The translations under genes were made by a program, and so were the position numbers. Shown piece by piece: positions 11,638-21,290 of a stretch of 64,000 nt of DNA. The notes under the pieces were generated by a model, which worked only from the letters and a program-made list of their open reading frames with translations, searched no databases and was not told the DNA's origin. Position 1 is the stretch's first letter. Every line of letters begins with the position of its first letter. Origin of the DNA: Chrysaora quinquecirrha (Eukaryota > Cnidaria > Scyphozoa > Semaeostomeae > Pelagiidae); assembly GCA_014526335.1 (NCBI GenBank), contig JACTAT010000228.1, positions 62,001 to 126,000 on the forward strand. The letters are read 5' to 3'.

Positions 11638-12742
11638 AGTGGAAAAACAAGCGACCTAAGAGATTCCAAAGAAACGATGTCTGAATTGCGACTTTTGTTG
11701 AAACACATGGATCGGAAATCAAACGAGATAATCTTCAGCAAATGTGTGCAACCAAGATGCAGTTACTGCTCATCAAGCCCAGTGAAAGCCAAGAATGTCT
11801 GGGGGTATCTTAAAGATAGAGATTTTAAATTGCCAAACCCACTGCCCTCCCTGAGCATCCAGGACATTATATGACATTCCTTGAAATGACGGGCGTAAGC
11901 AAAGACGGATTGAAAAAAGGGATATATTTTCTAAAGCTTTTTGGCATTCTGTTGAGGTCAAAATATTGCCAGCTTTGTCATACAAGAACAAGATTTCAGA
12001 TGAAGGGAAAGGATCTTTATGCTCTCCCCAATCTGCATGACACATACATGCAAAAAAACGAACAATTTTGATAAGTGACCTCACAATTTTGACATGTTTT
12101 TTTTCGACAGGAGATGAAGGATTACCATCTTCCTTATCAGTTAGAGAATGTCCGTACTGCCCAAGACACATGTTTATCTCTGAAACTGAAAAGAAGAGAC
12201 ATGCAGCAATACATGCGGACCAAAGAGGTACTGTCATAATCTTGATTCTGCAGTTAAAATTATATTTAAAACCTATGTAAACACTCTGTCCTCCTTGCTT
12301 GCATGTTTTTTGAAGGTTATTCAACTATTTCAAAGCGACTACATTGCTTTGGACGGCTTGAACTGGGCTTATATTCTAAGTTTTAAAGGGGAAACAGGTA
12401 CATGTCAACAGTTTGCAAGGAAAGAGTATTGTTTTTGCACAGATCTTACTCCGGGAATGGGTACCATGATGGGAAATTGACTCAACATGCCAGGGTGCTT
12501 TTGCAGATTTTCTAGCATATCCTGTGTGCCTTTTACGGATAGCAAGATGCAACCTTGCATTCCAGAATGCCAATCAGCTGAAAGAGCATCGTAAGCAAGT
12601 CCAGCATTTGGTTTGTCGGAAAAATAGACAAGTAAACACTCAGAATGAAACGCCTTCAAAACAACTGAGGTTGGAAAACATTGTTTTCAGAAAAAATAAC
12701 GGCGGAAATAATAGCGAACAAAGAGAAGTTTTCAGTGAATAA
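11638..12742 (+). pseudogene. Zinc-finger exons of the multi-exon gene
   Basis: The exon from 11638 (acceptor TTTTCAG) carries HMDRKSNEIIFSKC, then CSYCSS and a PNPLPS stretch. The following EHPGHYMTFLEM is one frame over, so there is a frameshift near 11850. Exon 12111-12227 encodes CPYCPRHMFISETEKKRHAAIH, a C2H2-type finger ending at a donor. A further exon from about 12507 encodes a second finger-like Cys/His unit (H-x5-H at HRKQVQH), then a basic segment, then after an in-frame TAA an Asp/Glu-rich run. Nucleic-acid binding is the natural inference. Confidence 0.5.
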
Positions 12743-13014
12743 GAAGATGACGATGAAGATGATGGTAATGGAGATGATGATGTTCTGTGTACACTAAGTA
12801 TGTATTTTTTGTAATTATTTGTGGCCAATTTGTATGAAACTTTGAAACACACTTTGTTGAGTATTGGTGAACTTCAATATCAGATAAAATAGCTTGAATA
12901 GTCCGATCCAATCCGATCTCAAGAAGGGATTTGAGTGTCCGTGCGGGCTGAATGTTCCACAATGTTTTTCCATATTATTTGGTTATTCTATTTTTTATCT
13001 CCAGGTAATAGACA

Positions 13015-13195
13015 ATCTCCAACTGAAACAGACATTGAAGATAATTCAGACGAAGAGGTTGAATTTGTTTCCTGGGTACAGTGTGAAAATGAAAACTGTA
13101 AAAGATTGTGTTGTGGTTCCTGTGTGGAGAAACGCTGGCCTGATAATAAGGTGATTGAAAATGAATATTGGTTTTGCTGCAAAACAAATGAGTGA
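13015..13195 (+). CDS. PHD-like Cys-rich exon
   Basis: After an acceptor (TTATCTCCAG, exon from 13015) the frame reads an acidic stretch, then WVQCENENCKRLCCGSCV and, about 17 residues on, EYWFCC, ending at a TGA. The C-x4-C...C-x2-C...C spacing with an aromatic before the last Cys resembles the truncated PHD/zinc-ribbon modules at the C-termini of several animal transposases. It lacks a clear His, so PHD is a tentative label. Probably belongs to the gene spanning 9939-14369. Confidence 0.4.
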
Positions 13196-13436
13196 CAATT
13201 GGTTATAATATCAAAGTAGTAAAGTCAATTTTTTCTTTGCTTTGAAGTTGGTTACTCAAGTAATGTTCACTTCTGTATTAGATATTGCTATATTAGATAA
13301 CACTTTTAAGGATTATGTAATTTATATAATGAAAGATAAAATAACCAGCCTAATCAATCGAGTCGCAAACAAACACTCTGTTTTCAACAAAATGCCTTTT
13401 TTCCATCATCTTCACTACTTTTGATCTATGGTTACA

Positions 13437-14369
13437 GAAATACAAAAACAGTCACAGGAAAACAAGGATGCGGTTTCAGATTGAAGATTTCAGATGTCTA
13501 TGGTAAATATATTGCGCCTTGCGTTGAGAACGGGATGGACTTCAACCGAAAAGGCGCTGTGAGGTATCGGTGGTATTGTAAAACTGTTCTATTCTGTATT
13601 TTGTAATTCTGCAACACTTTTGAGCACCAAACTAGGTGATAAAATTGCTGTTTATAGCAAGAAACCTCAGCAAGAAAATGGTACAAGTTCTAGAAAAAAT
13701 TCTTTCCGTAAATGAAATAGCTGCACTCCAATATCTTGGTGGCTATGTATTGTTCAACTTTAATAAGAAAATATTCAAGTCCATGTTGCATAAAACCCCA
13801 TGTAGACAACAAAACATTGCTATTCTCAAAGCAGGCCACAGTTTTTCTGCAGAAAATCAACAAAGATTAGTAGACAGCATCAGTCAAAGTGGACCTTGGA
13901 AATCACAGATTTTGTTGAAAAAATCTTCATTCCTGCTGGATTACACTTTCTTGCTCAAACAATGAATTTCACCAAGATTATCAATATTCAAAATATTGTG
14001 CAGAAAATTATTGTCGACCAAGAAGTTGTTGCCCTGTTTCAAACTTGGGTGATACCTATACCCAATGACTATGCTATAATACAGGTGAATATCTGTATTA
14101 GTCTGCTAGCTGGGATGTTCGCATGCACAACCGTGCAGCAAAATAATAATAATGGATGAATCTCAAGCTTCTCTGTAATCAAAACTCCAGGTCCATGAAG
14201 ATAATTCAGGCAGTGAAAGCTGTCACACTGCTGTTTCTGGTGGATCTGCTTCTGTCTCTTTGCCATCATGTTTAATTGCTGCTTCTGCTGCTTCAACGCC
14301 TTTGACGAACCCAATTAGGCTTACTCGCTTCAAGTGTTGTCTGAAAAATTCATGGAATACGAAGACAGT
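13437..14369 (+). pseudogene. C-terminal exons with AALQYLGGYVL domain
   Basis: Blocks at 13437-13570, 13636-13965 and 13896-14083 overlap in two frames (a shift near 13900). They include KILSVNEIAALQYLGGYVL, then LFNFNKKIFKS, and a helical end with FTKIINIQNIVQKIIVDQE. An exon at 14191-14369 (VHEDNSGSESC...) ends at AAGACA/GTAAGT. The helical IQYLGGYV pattern is typical of the alpha-helical C-terminal region of some animal transposase-like proteins (compare THAP9-type C-termini), which is weak evidence for function. Confidence 0.4.
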
Positions 14370-15166
14370 AAGTCACTAACATGTGGATAAATCTTTAACT
14401 AGTCATCGTATATGACAACAGATTCAGTTATAATTCACTGGTTTTAAATCTCACCTTTTAGGAATGGTCCAATAAGGCCTTTACAGGCATGTTCAATTTG
14501 TCTTGCAATGCTTGTACCTAGGTATCTATCATCTGGATTAAGTAAGAATGCACTATGTATGCCACAAAATTGAAAAAGTTCTTTTTTTAAGCTGTGATTT
14601 TGATTGTTTAAATTAGTCTCTTAAGGACTTCTATACTCCAGTGCACCTGCTTTGGAGCAAACAGGGTGTGCATTTCTGCCTGTGCAAAAACATACTACTA
14701 CACCAAGAATAAGAAGTTGATCAAAGTGCCCTTAACTCAACCTATTTTTAACTTTCTTTCCTTAGTTTTCTTGGTTCACGAAATCACCAATAAGTTTTCA
14801 AAAAGCAATCAGCAACTATAGCAAGCTATAATGGACAAAAGGTTGTTGAAAAATAAAAACCGGTTTAAATTAAAAATATCAGGTTCAAAAACATCCTTTA
14901 TGGATCGAATTTTGTAACTTGCACTATAAATTCCGAAAATGTTTCTGAGACCCCACAGAATATTTACTGTATGCTTCATTACAATATTCAGTAAAAGTTA
15001 CAGTATCGGATGAGAAATAAGATGAAATGAAGAAATAAGATAAAATGCAGTACTAAACATAAGTCAGACCAACAGAATGTTTCAACTAAGGTGAAGATGT
15101 AACTCTAGAAAATTTAGAAGTTTATACAATTTAGAAAACAAGCTCTAAAAAATGCTTTGTTGTCTA

Positions 15167-16991
15167 TCATGGCAGTCCAAAGCCTTTTGAGTTCTTCATA
15201 CCAAATTCCATTGCCTCTTTGAAATCTTCACAATTTTTATGTGCTGTAGGCAGCCTCAAAATGCAGGAGCATGTATTTGCTGTTGGGAACTTGCTATTGA
15301 TATCAACAAAGTGAAGGAATTCAATTTTTAGTCCTGGATTGAAACCACATGGAGGAACAATTGGAGTTCCAGATGTGAATGAAAGAACTTCAGGAAATGA
15401 TAGGCTTGAGTTGTTGTCTTCAATATCATCCAACAATTCTCTCCAGTACATTAGGACTCTGCTTTCAGTTACAAAGTTTTGTGTTCCCTGCTCACTTCTA
15501 TCCACTCCAAACAATTCATGAAACTTACTTGCATCAAGTTTATCTTCTTGGTAGCAAAGAACCTTTTTGAATGCTTGAGGCTGACATTTGATTGCTGATA
15601 ACACTCCTAGGGTACTCAAACCCTCTTTGAAACTTTCAAGTGCTGGTGTGGTCCTTCCAACTACATACCACCATGATACATCTTTGATTATCTTAAAACG
15701 GTCTTCCACTTTCCTGACATATGAACCAATGCCAGCTAGCTCAAGCAATGTCTCCATGTTTTCCAAACAAGAATCAACTGCTGCAATTGTATCAGATGCT
15801 TGTAACTCTCGAAGCTGGTTGGCAATTTTCTCATCATAAACGTCTTCAATGCTCACAACAACTGACCTAGGGTTGCAGGCAATTGAGTTGAAGAGAATTG
15901 AGGAAAAGCTGTTTGGCCCTGGTCCTCCATGCACAAGTGACATCGCAACAATTCTTCCTGCCAAGGAATAGTCCCCAGATTGCAGGTTCTGGTTCAAACA
16001 TGTTATGAACTTATTTTGGTCATCACCAATAAACATGGAGCTCCTATTAATGTGCTTGATCAAGAGGGACAAAAATTCTCTTGTAGGCCCCCCAAGATCA
16101 ACTGCCCCCTCTGATATGCCAATATCATCAGTAAACTTTACTGACATTTTGTTGTTAGGGGAAAAAGACTTTTTACTGCAACCCTGCCTGGCAGATTCCC
16201 ATAGATGATTTCTGCTAACGTTAAACTTTGAAATGTTGTCATAATTTAAACCAGATGACAGCTGTGCTAAAGCCTCTTGTAAAACTTGAAAATGTGAGAT
16301 TTCTTCAGAAATGTTTTCATTGACTGTAGATTTGGGTATATTTTCTGGCTCATCAAATGGCTCAAATGGTGAAGGATCATTGAAAAGTGCATTGTACTCT
16401 TCAGTCAGGTCAATTACTGCTGTTGGTTGACTACAAGCACGGATATTGCTGGTAGCATCCTGACATTCATTGTTTGCATCTTTCTTTTGGCAAGACAAAA
16501 CTGAACTTTCCTCTTCTTGGTCTGTTGTATCTTTGTTAGCGTCAGCACTACCTGAAGCATATGTATGTGTTGACTCGAAGAAAGATGGAAAGTCATCATC
16601 ACTTTGATCTTGGTAAGTGTCTTGGACATCTTCCTTACCGGTATGACTTTGCAAGATCTGCACTGATGGTTTTACGTATACAGGTTTTGTTTTAAATAAA
16701 CGGTGCATTAGAGTACCATTAAGTGCCTGGCCAGGGGCCAGTGTGGGCGGCAGCAGTTTTGTATGAACTGATGCCAGTATTGTCAGATTGCTATGATCTG
16801 GGATCTTGTTAGCAAAAAGTGCCCTAATATTATGAATAACTTCTTCTTCTGTCCATTCCTTTTGAAGACAGCAGGCAGTAAGGATGTGACCATTCTCGGA
16901 CAGCCAAACCTTGTTGGTCTGTCTTGGTACAGAACAGAAGTCTGGATCTGGCAGCAAGACAATATCCCTGAAGATAAAAGCTTTTTTCGTC
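15167..16991 (-). CDS. HECT-domain E3 ubiquitin ligase, G2E3-like, last large exon
   Basis: A 596-codon frame without stops or shifts. It starts in the track at a TTG, but the frame stays open upstream to about 17010, so the true beginning is probably an upstream exon joined after the TGTCAG at 16992-16997. The N-terminal part (to about residue 120) begins LLPDPDFCSVPR, a start shared by many HECT-like invertebrate proteins. Residues 120-260 are acidic and low complexity. The HECT domain runs from about 270 to the end (VDLGGPTREFLSLL, then LVHGGPGPNSFS). The motif NTCSCILRLP near residue 563 holds the predicted catalytic Cys (T-C-x-x-x-L-x-L-P). HECT ligases accept ubiquitin on this Cys and pass it to a substrate. 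The domain is about 325 aa, near full length. It may be a real host gene or a recently copied transposon-linked one. Confidence 0.82.
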
Positions 16992-17295
16992 TGACACTCC
17001 TCAGAGTATGAACGTCAGAAACAGACCAAAATTTATAAGATCATAAGATAAAGATCATTTCTTATTTAAATATTATTATTATTTGAATAAAATTGTCCAT
17101 TTCACAGGAGAGTGAGGTGTGTCATGCATCCAGTACGTGACATTATTGGTCACCAGCATCTAAGGTAGGCTTTAACATGTCCTGTCCTTATCTATTTGTT
17201 AAATTTACTTTGATCATGCTATTGGGAGCAATTTTTACTACTGATCTCAGTTGTTACTTTTTATTTTGTATAAAGGAGAGAAACATATTCTTTCC

Positions 17296-17490
17296 AGATG
17301 AAATTTGCTGCCTTAAAAATTTGAGTGCCTCTTCTTCATACCCAGTTGTGTTCCGAACTTTGAAAATCATTTCATTTAGCTCTCCGATAACTTCATCCTG
17401 TAAACTTGAAATACCTAGGGGAGATTCTGTCTTAACTAGCTTGAATGTTTTCTCTATCTCCTCTTCTTTGTAATAATTGTCAGCTAAGGG
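17296..17490 (-). CDS. Possible upstream exon of the HECT gene
   Basis: The minus strand is open after an acceptor-like CCCTTAG and reads NYYKEEEIEKTFKLVK, then DEVIGELNEMIFKVRN and YEEEALKFLRQQISSGK. This is a charged helical segment on the same strand, about 300 bp upstream of the HECT exon. I see no clean donor at its end, so membership in the HECT gene is a guess. Confidence 0.35.
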
Positions 17491-17784
17491 AAGCTTATTT
17501 CACATATTAATCTGTCTGGTTGCTTTAAGCAACCTCTGTACCAAATGAATGTGCTTGCAGGTGATTGCATTCATTAAGCAATCAATGCATGTGCATTGGT
17601 GTGAGTGACAGCAACTGTCACACTCAATACATGTCAACTGCTACATGGCATTATCACAACTTTCTTTGCTTTAAGTAACATTGTAGACATTTTGGCCATT
17701 CTCTGCTGTGACCAACCTGAGTCTGAGGCTATTCATGTGACATTTCTGGAATATTTCTGTTTTATACGTACTTTCGATTTCATT

Positions 17785-17860
17785 GAGCTCTATGGCTCAG
17801 TGGAAACGTCGTTGGCTCTCTGATCATGCAGTCCTGGGTTCAAATCCCATCAATTGTGGT
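17785..17860 (+). ncRNA. tRNA-like pol III promoter/SINE head, copy 1
   Basis: A box TGGCTCAGTGG at 17793-17803 and B box GGTTCAAATCC at 17837-17847, 33 bp between them, as in tRNA genes. The T arm folds (TGGG, 7-nt loop TTCAAAT, CCCA). The anticodon arm and acceptor stem are not convincing, so this is a tRNA-derived promoter and not a working tRNA gene. Confidence 0.75.
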
Positions 17861-17929
17861 ATGCCACTTGTGGAAAAATCTATCCTTGTGTTCGCCATTC
17901 ATGACAAATATATATAAATAGTTATGGTG

Positions 17930-17956
17930 CTGAAGAAGCCTCAATATAGCCGAAAC
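17930..17956 (+). ncRNA. Hammerhead-like core, copy 1 (helix II damaged)
   Basis: CTGAAGA at 17930-17936 and GAAAC at 17952-17956 are the two conserved hammerhead boxes. In this copy helix II would have to pair GCCT with AGCC, which fails: one base differs from copy 2. I find no clear helix III or cleavage triplet downstream, so activity is doubtful. Confidence 0.4.
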
Positions 17957-18022
17957 ACAAAAATCAAAATGGGATGAGAGCCTGGGGCTGTATGACTTGG
18001 AGAGTTACTCGGCGATTTCATT

Positions 18023-18098
18023 GAGCTCTATGGCTCAGTGGAAACGTTGTTGGCTCTCTGATCATGCAGTCCTGGGTTCAAATCCCATCAATTGTGGT
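18023..18098 (+). ncRNA. tRNA-like pol III promoter/SINE head, copy 2
   Basis: Same as copy 1, with A box at 18031-18041 and B box at 18075-18085. One C-to-T change lies in the D-to-anticodon region. Confidence 0.75.
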
Positions 18099-18167
18099 AT
18101 GTCACTTGTGGAAAAATCTATCCTTGTGTTCGCCATTCATGACAAATATATATAAATAGTTATGGTG

Positions 18168-18194
18168 CTGAAGAAGGCTCAATATAGCCGAAAC
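18168..18194 (+). ncRNA. Hammerhead-like core, copy 2 (helix II intact)
   Basis: CTGAAGA, one extra A, GGCT, six-nt loop, AGCC, then GAAAC. Helix II pairs over four bases. The extra nucleotide between the first box and helix II is not canonical. The sequence after GAAAC (ACAAAAATC...) offers no short helix III, so it is either degenerate or a different motif with the same boxes. Confidence 0.45.
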
Positions 18195-18260
18195 ACAAAA
18201 ATCAAAATGGGATGAGAGCCTGGGGCTGTATGACTTGGAGAGTTACTCGGCGATTTCATT

Positions 18261-18336
18261 GAGCTCTATGGCTCAGTGGAAACGTCGTTGGCTCTCTGAT
18301 CATGCAGTCCTGGGTTCAAATCCCATCAATTGTGGT
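18261..18336 (+). ncRNA. tRNA-like pol III promoter/SINE head, copy 3 (unit truncated after it)
   Basis: A box at 18269-18279 and B box at 18313-18323. The unit diverges at 18359, so this copy has lost the hammerhead-like half. Confidence 0.75.
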
Positions 18337-18599
18337 ATGCCACTTGTGGAAAAATCTACTTTTTCCTTTATTCAGCTTTATTAAGTGCTGAAATACTTTA
18401 TCATTTTAAACTTTTTCTAGGATTGAAAGGCGTGCATCCACTCTTCTGTTGTACTTTCCTTTTAAATAGTTATATTTGAATACTCTGTGAAAAGCTTTTA
18501 CATGTTGGTGTTTATGCCATCACCTATTCTGTAGCAATACCCCTAACTTTCTTTAGATTGTACCCAATATGTATTAAAATAAGCTGCAAACGTTTTTGC

Positions 18600-19078
18600 C
18601 TCATTCGATCCTCCAGCTGTTGTACCTATGCATCAAGTAAGTCTTAAGTCTCAATAAACACATATCTGTTTGCTCTAAAACAACACGTGGCATATGATAT
18701 GTTTCTGCTTGAACCTGTGGGCTGCAAGTTTTCTTCCTTAATTCCTTCTTCCAGGCTTTGTCAACATGCCAGGTACACAATAAGTATTGTGGCTGACATT
18801 CATTGATTTCAGAAAATGCATCGTAAAATTGGATTGCTCAATCACTCATGAACCATTTTGGTGTCTTTTGGCCAGAGTTGTCTGCTACTTTTCGAAAAAA
18901 GACTTTCAGAAATTCAAATGTTTCATGGTTGGACAAAAACCAAGCAACAGGCTGCCCCTTACCAAATCAACAACCATAAAAGTTGTTAACAGAAGGTTGT
19001 ACGTGTTTGTCTGGAATGCAGACAGAAATGCAGTTTAAAGGGATCAAGACATTCGTTTAATTACATTTATACCAAAGA
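18600..19078. other. Intergenic, no supported gene
   Basis: Short ORFs only; nothing recognisable. Confidence 0.5.
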
Positions 19079-19872
19079 ATGAAGATAATATCACTCTTAA
19101 ATATTGGAAAGAAAGTATCAGCGAACATTCTGCATTTGTTCAAGTTGCTAAGTCTACCATTATTCCAACAAAATCTACAAAAATTGGTACACTCTAAAAT
19201 TCGGAATATCCTAAACTGCAAATTGAAAGAGCAACCATTTATCTTTTCACCAATTGAAGTTTTTCATAAAGAACTTGGGGCAAATGATGTTTTCCTGGAC
19301 AAGGTAACAAAGCATATGCAGCTGCCATTTTACAACAGTGAGACAGAAGATATCTTGCTATCAAAAGGAGAATCATTAGGGGTTGTTAACAACTTAGAAG
19401 AGGAAGAAGACATTATCAACCCAAGAGATTATAATTTAAAGCAGTTTGCAGCTGAAATCAAGGCCAGATCTCCTGCATATTTTGCACATTTGGATCAACA
19501 TGTTCACATTGAAGCTGACTCTTTGGTGAAAAGGTATTCAGAAAAGTTATAGAAGCTATAAAAGAAAACACTTGTGGAACATGAATGATTCTGAAAGATG
19601 ATATACCTGTGTCATTGCCAGCAAGAGGACTACCTCATAGTCAAAGGGGTGAAATTACAGAACAACTGGAGGATTTGCTTGCACAAGATATTATTGAACT
19701 CTCAAGAACACCTTATGGATCACCGATAGTAACTGTTAAAAAAGGAGATGGGAGTATGCAAATGTGTGTTGATTATCATGTTTTGAACTCAAAAACTGTT
19801 CCAGCAACGTATCATGACAGAAAAGTGGTTCTGGATGATAAATTGAAACCAGGAGATCATCTATATATATAG
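19079..19872 (+). pseudogene. Ty3/Gypsy retrotransposon pol remnant (start of RT)
   Basis: The frame from 19585 reads ILKDDIPVSLPARGLP, an EITEQLEDLLAQDIIE stretch, SPIVTVKKGDGSMQMCVDYH and LNSKTV, which is the fingers part of a Gypsy-type reverse transcriptase (SPIV.V.KKDG..R.C.DYR pattern). It ends at 19872, before the catalytic Asp motifs, where a TIR element begins. The frame 19079-19552 upstream (LEEEEDIINPRDYNLKQFAA, then HVHIEADSLVKRY) lies one shift away and is probably the protease-to-RT linker. No LTRs or integrase seen. Inactive. Confidence 0.68.
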
Positions 19873-20585
19873 GCCTTTGCACACTAGACTACTTTTCCAA
19901 ATTTTAGTAAGGATTAACAAATTAACACCTTTTTTCCTAGTGTGCAAGGACTTTATTACATTTTCTGCTATCCATAAATTCTAGTAAGGATGAAACAGGC
20001 TGATTAATTTAATATGGGCAGCTCAGGAGCTGCCCTTTTTCTGCCAAATGTCATCACAGATGAATTTCTTGACCTGACGCAACATTTTCTTGCCTTTTTC
20101 CTTCGTTCTCAAAACAAGATGTCGGATGAAGAGTTTTTCATACTTTTTTATGATCGTTTTCTATTTGCTGGAGCAGAGCGGCCAGGGCAGAATGCAAAGA
20201 ATGATGCTGGTATTATCTGCATATGTTTGACTATCACTTTTACAAATCCAACAAGCGGCATTAAGGTTCCTTATTCAATATTCTGAAGAGCTAAAGTCGG
20301 AGAACTCAGATTCTTAAATTTAATTCATGTCATTCACTAAATGTCAAAAATAGGCCATTTCAAAATAAATATAATTCAAGTTGATGGTGCGTTGAGGGTG
20401 AAAGAAAGAAAGAACTCTTCTCAGACACTACGGTGAACCCTATCAAATCTGTCATCAGAAGTCGAAATGATTGACAGAGGCTATTCAATGCATCAGGAAT
20501 TTATGGCCAGAACTCAATAATAAGCAAATGCACCCCACTGTTTAGTAGAATTTTGGCAGAATTTTAGGTCTAGTGTGCAAAGGGC
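19872..20585. mobile_element. Small DNA element with CCTTTGCACACTAGAC terminal inverted repeats
   Basis: Left end GGCCTTTGCACACTAGAC (from 19872); right end GGTCTAGTGTGCAAAGGGC (20567-20585), its reverse complement with two mismatches. Length about 714 bp. A third partial terminus (CCTAGTGTGCAAGGA, 19936-19950) lies inside, so a 79-bp mini-palindrome sits at the left end. No clear target duplication, so the superfamily is open; the GGSCCTTTGCACAC start is reminiscent of PIF/Harbinger ends. A 90-codon ORF at 20014-20286 (MGSSGAALFL...) has acidic and aromatic stretches but no match I know. Confidence 0.6.
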
Positions 20586-20721
20586 AATATTTGCCAAGAT
20601 TAGCTAGGGTCAAATTAGCACAAAAATGGAATTGCCCATTCAAAGTATTGCAGAGTTCACATCCTGTGTATTCTAATGATTATGAAAAAAGTAAAATATA
20701 AATTGTGTTAGATTTTACTTA

Positions 20722-21290
20722 TTAGCAGTCTGTAGTACTGTTGGGGTCAAGAAAGTTAGCCAAGCCAATGAAATATTGTTCTTCAGCTCGTCTGACACTC
20801 TCTAATCTGTCTTGTATTTGTAGTATGGGTGTCACCTGTAGGTCTTGAACTGTGCATCCAGCATGACAGAAGTGTTCTCCCAGCCTAGATTTGTCTTGTC
20901 ATTTGTTAATAATATCCCATATGTGTTTCTTGAATTGGTCTCATAGCCATCTTCCCATTTGTCCTATGTATTGACAGTTTTTGTTCCTGTTTTGCAGACA
21001 TTGCTTGCATTGCAGTAAGTAGATAATGTTAGTAGCATTGCAGTCAAGTTTCTGTTTGATGTTGATTGTTTGGTTAGTGTTTGTAACTGTTGTGCTGCTG
21101 TCTGGAATGTGTTTGCAAATGATGCAGTCATTTTTGGAAGTACACTTAGTAATTCCTTTGGTAGCATCAGTGCTGGCAGTTTTGAGTTTTGCCTTCAACA
21201 GATATTCCCTCAGGCTTTTCAGTTATCTGTAGCAAAATGTCGGTTGTTCTTGGAAAGCTTCCTTCCAAGTTTCGAAGTTATGTAGTGTAC
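20722..21290 (-). pseudogene. PLE C-terminus with GIY-YIG-type nuclease domain
   Basis: One minus-strand frame with three internal stops and no frameshift: a Cys cluster KGITKCTSKNDCIICKHI, then LDCNATNIIYLLQCKQC and QYIGQMGRWL, then GEHFCHAGCTVQDLQV and an end with EEQYFIGLANFLDP. The C-x-x-C knuckle, the NIIYLLQC-KQC strand and YIG are those of the GIY-YIG endonuclease fused to PLE reverse transcriptases. The GIY triad reads IIY/YIG. The upstream RT is missing or too decayed to see. Distinct from the other PLE copies in the window. Confidence 0.72.

Larger units (their letters stand above)
9939..14369 (+). pseudogene. Multi-exon gene with DDE-like and zinc-finger segments, family not recognised
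   Basis: At least nine collinear plus-strand coding blocks lie here, several bounded by good splice sites: donor after 10920, acceptor before 11114, donor after 11251, acceptors before 11322 and 11638, acceptor before 12111 with donor after 12227, acceptor before 13015, and donor near 14369. Broken points: a frame change near 10350, a stop (TAA) in the 11114-11251 exon, a frame change near 11850, and a stop at about 12741. The product would carry a DDE-like segment, C2H2-type fingers, an acidic tract, a Cys-rich PHD-like segment and an AIQYLGGYV-type C-terminal domain. I read it as an intron-containing transposase-derived gene of a lineage-specific family. A composite of two neighbouring genes (break near 13200) is the main alternative. 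Confidence 0.5.
17775..18358 (+). repeat. 238-bp tandem repeat: tRNA-like head plus hammerhead-like tail, 2.45 copies
   Basis: The unit starts CGATTTCATTGAGCTCTATG at 17775, 18013 and 18251, exactly 238 bp apart each time. Copies 1 and 2 are complete and differ at about three sites; copy 3 stops at 18358, just after the tRNA-like part. Each full unit has pol III A and B boxes, a TATATATAAATAG stretch, a CTGAAGA...GAAAC core and a GGATGAGAGCCTGGGGC tail. The near-identity points to recent amplification. The Schistosoma Sm-alpha satellite is a known precedent that combines pol III boxes with a hammerhead in tandem units. Confidence 0.85.

Noticed and set aside
12640..12852. Serine-run ORF on the minus strand
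   Set aside because: It is the complement of the acidic GAT/GAA run of the zinc-finger gene.
14069..14314. Gln/Lys-rich minus-strand ORF
   Set aside because: Antisense shadow of the exon at 14191-14369, which has a proper donor on the plus strand.
15339..16629. Several plus- and minus-strand ORFs inside the HECT gene
   Set aside because: Shadows of the intact HECT frame.
17785..17860. A functional tRNA gene
   Set aside because: The A and B boxes and T arm are good, but the acceptor and anticodon arms do not fold, and it lies in a tandem repeat.
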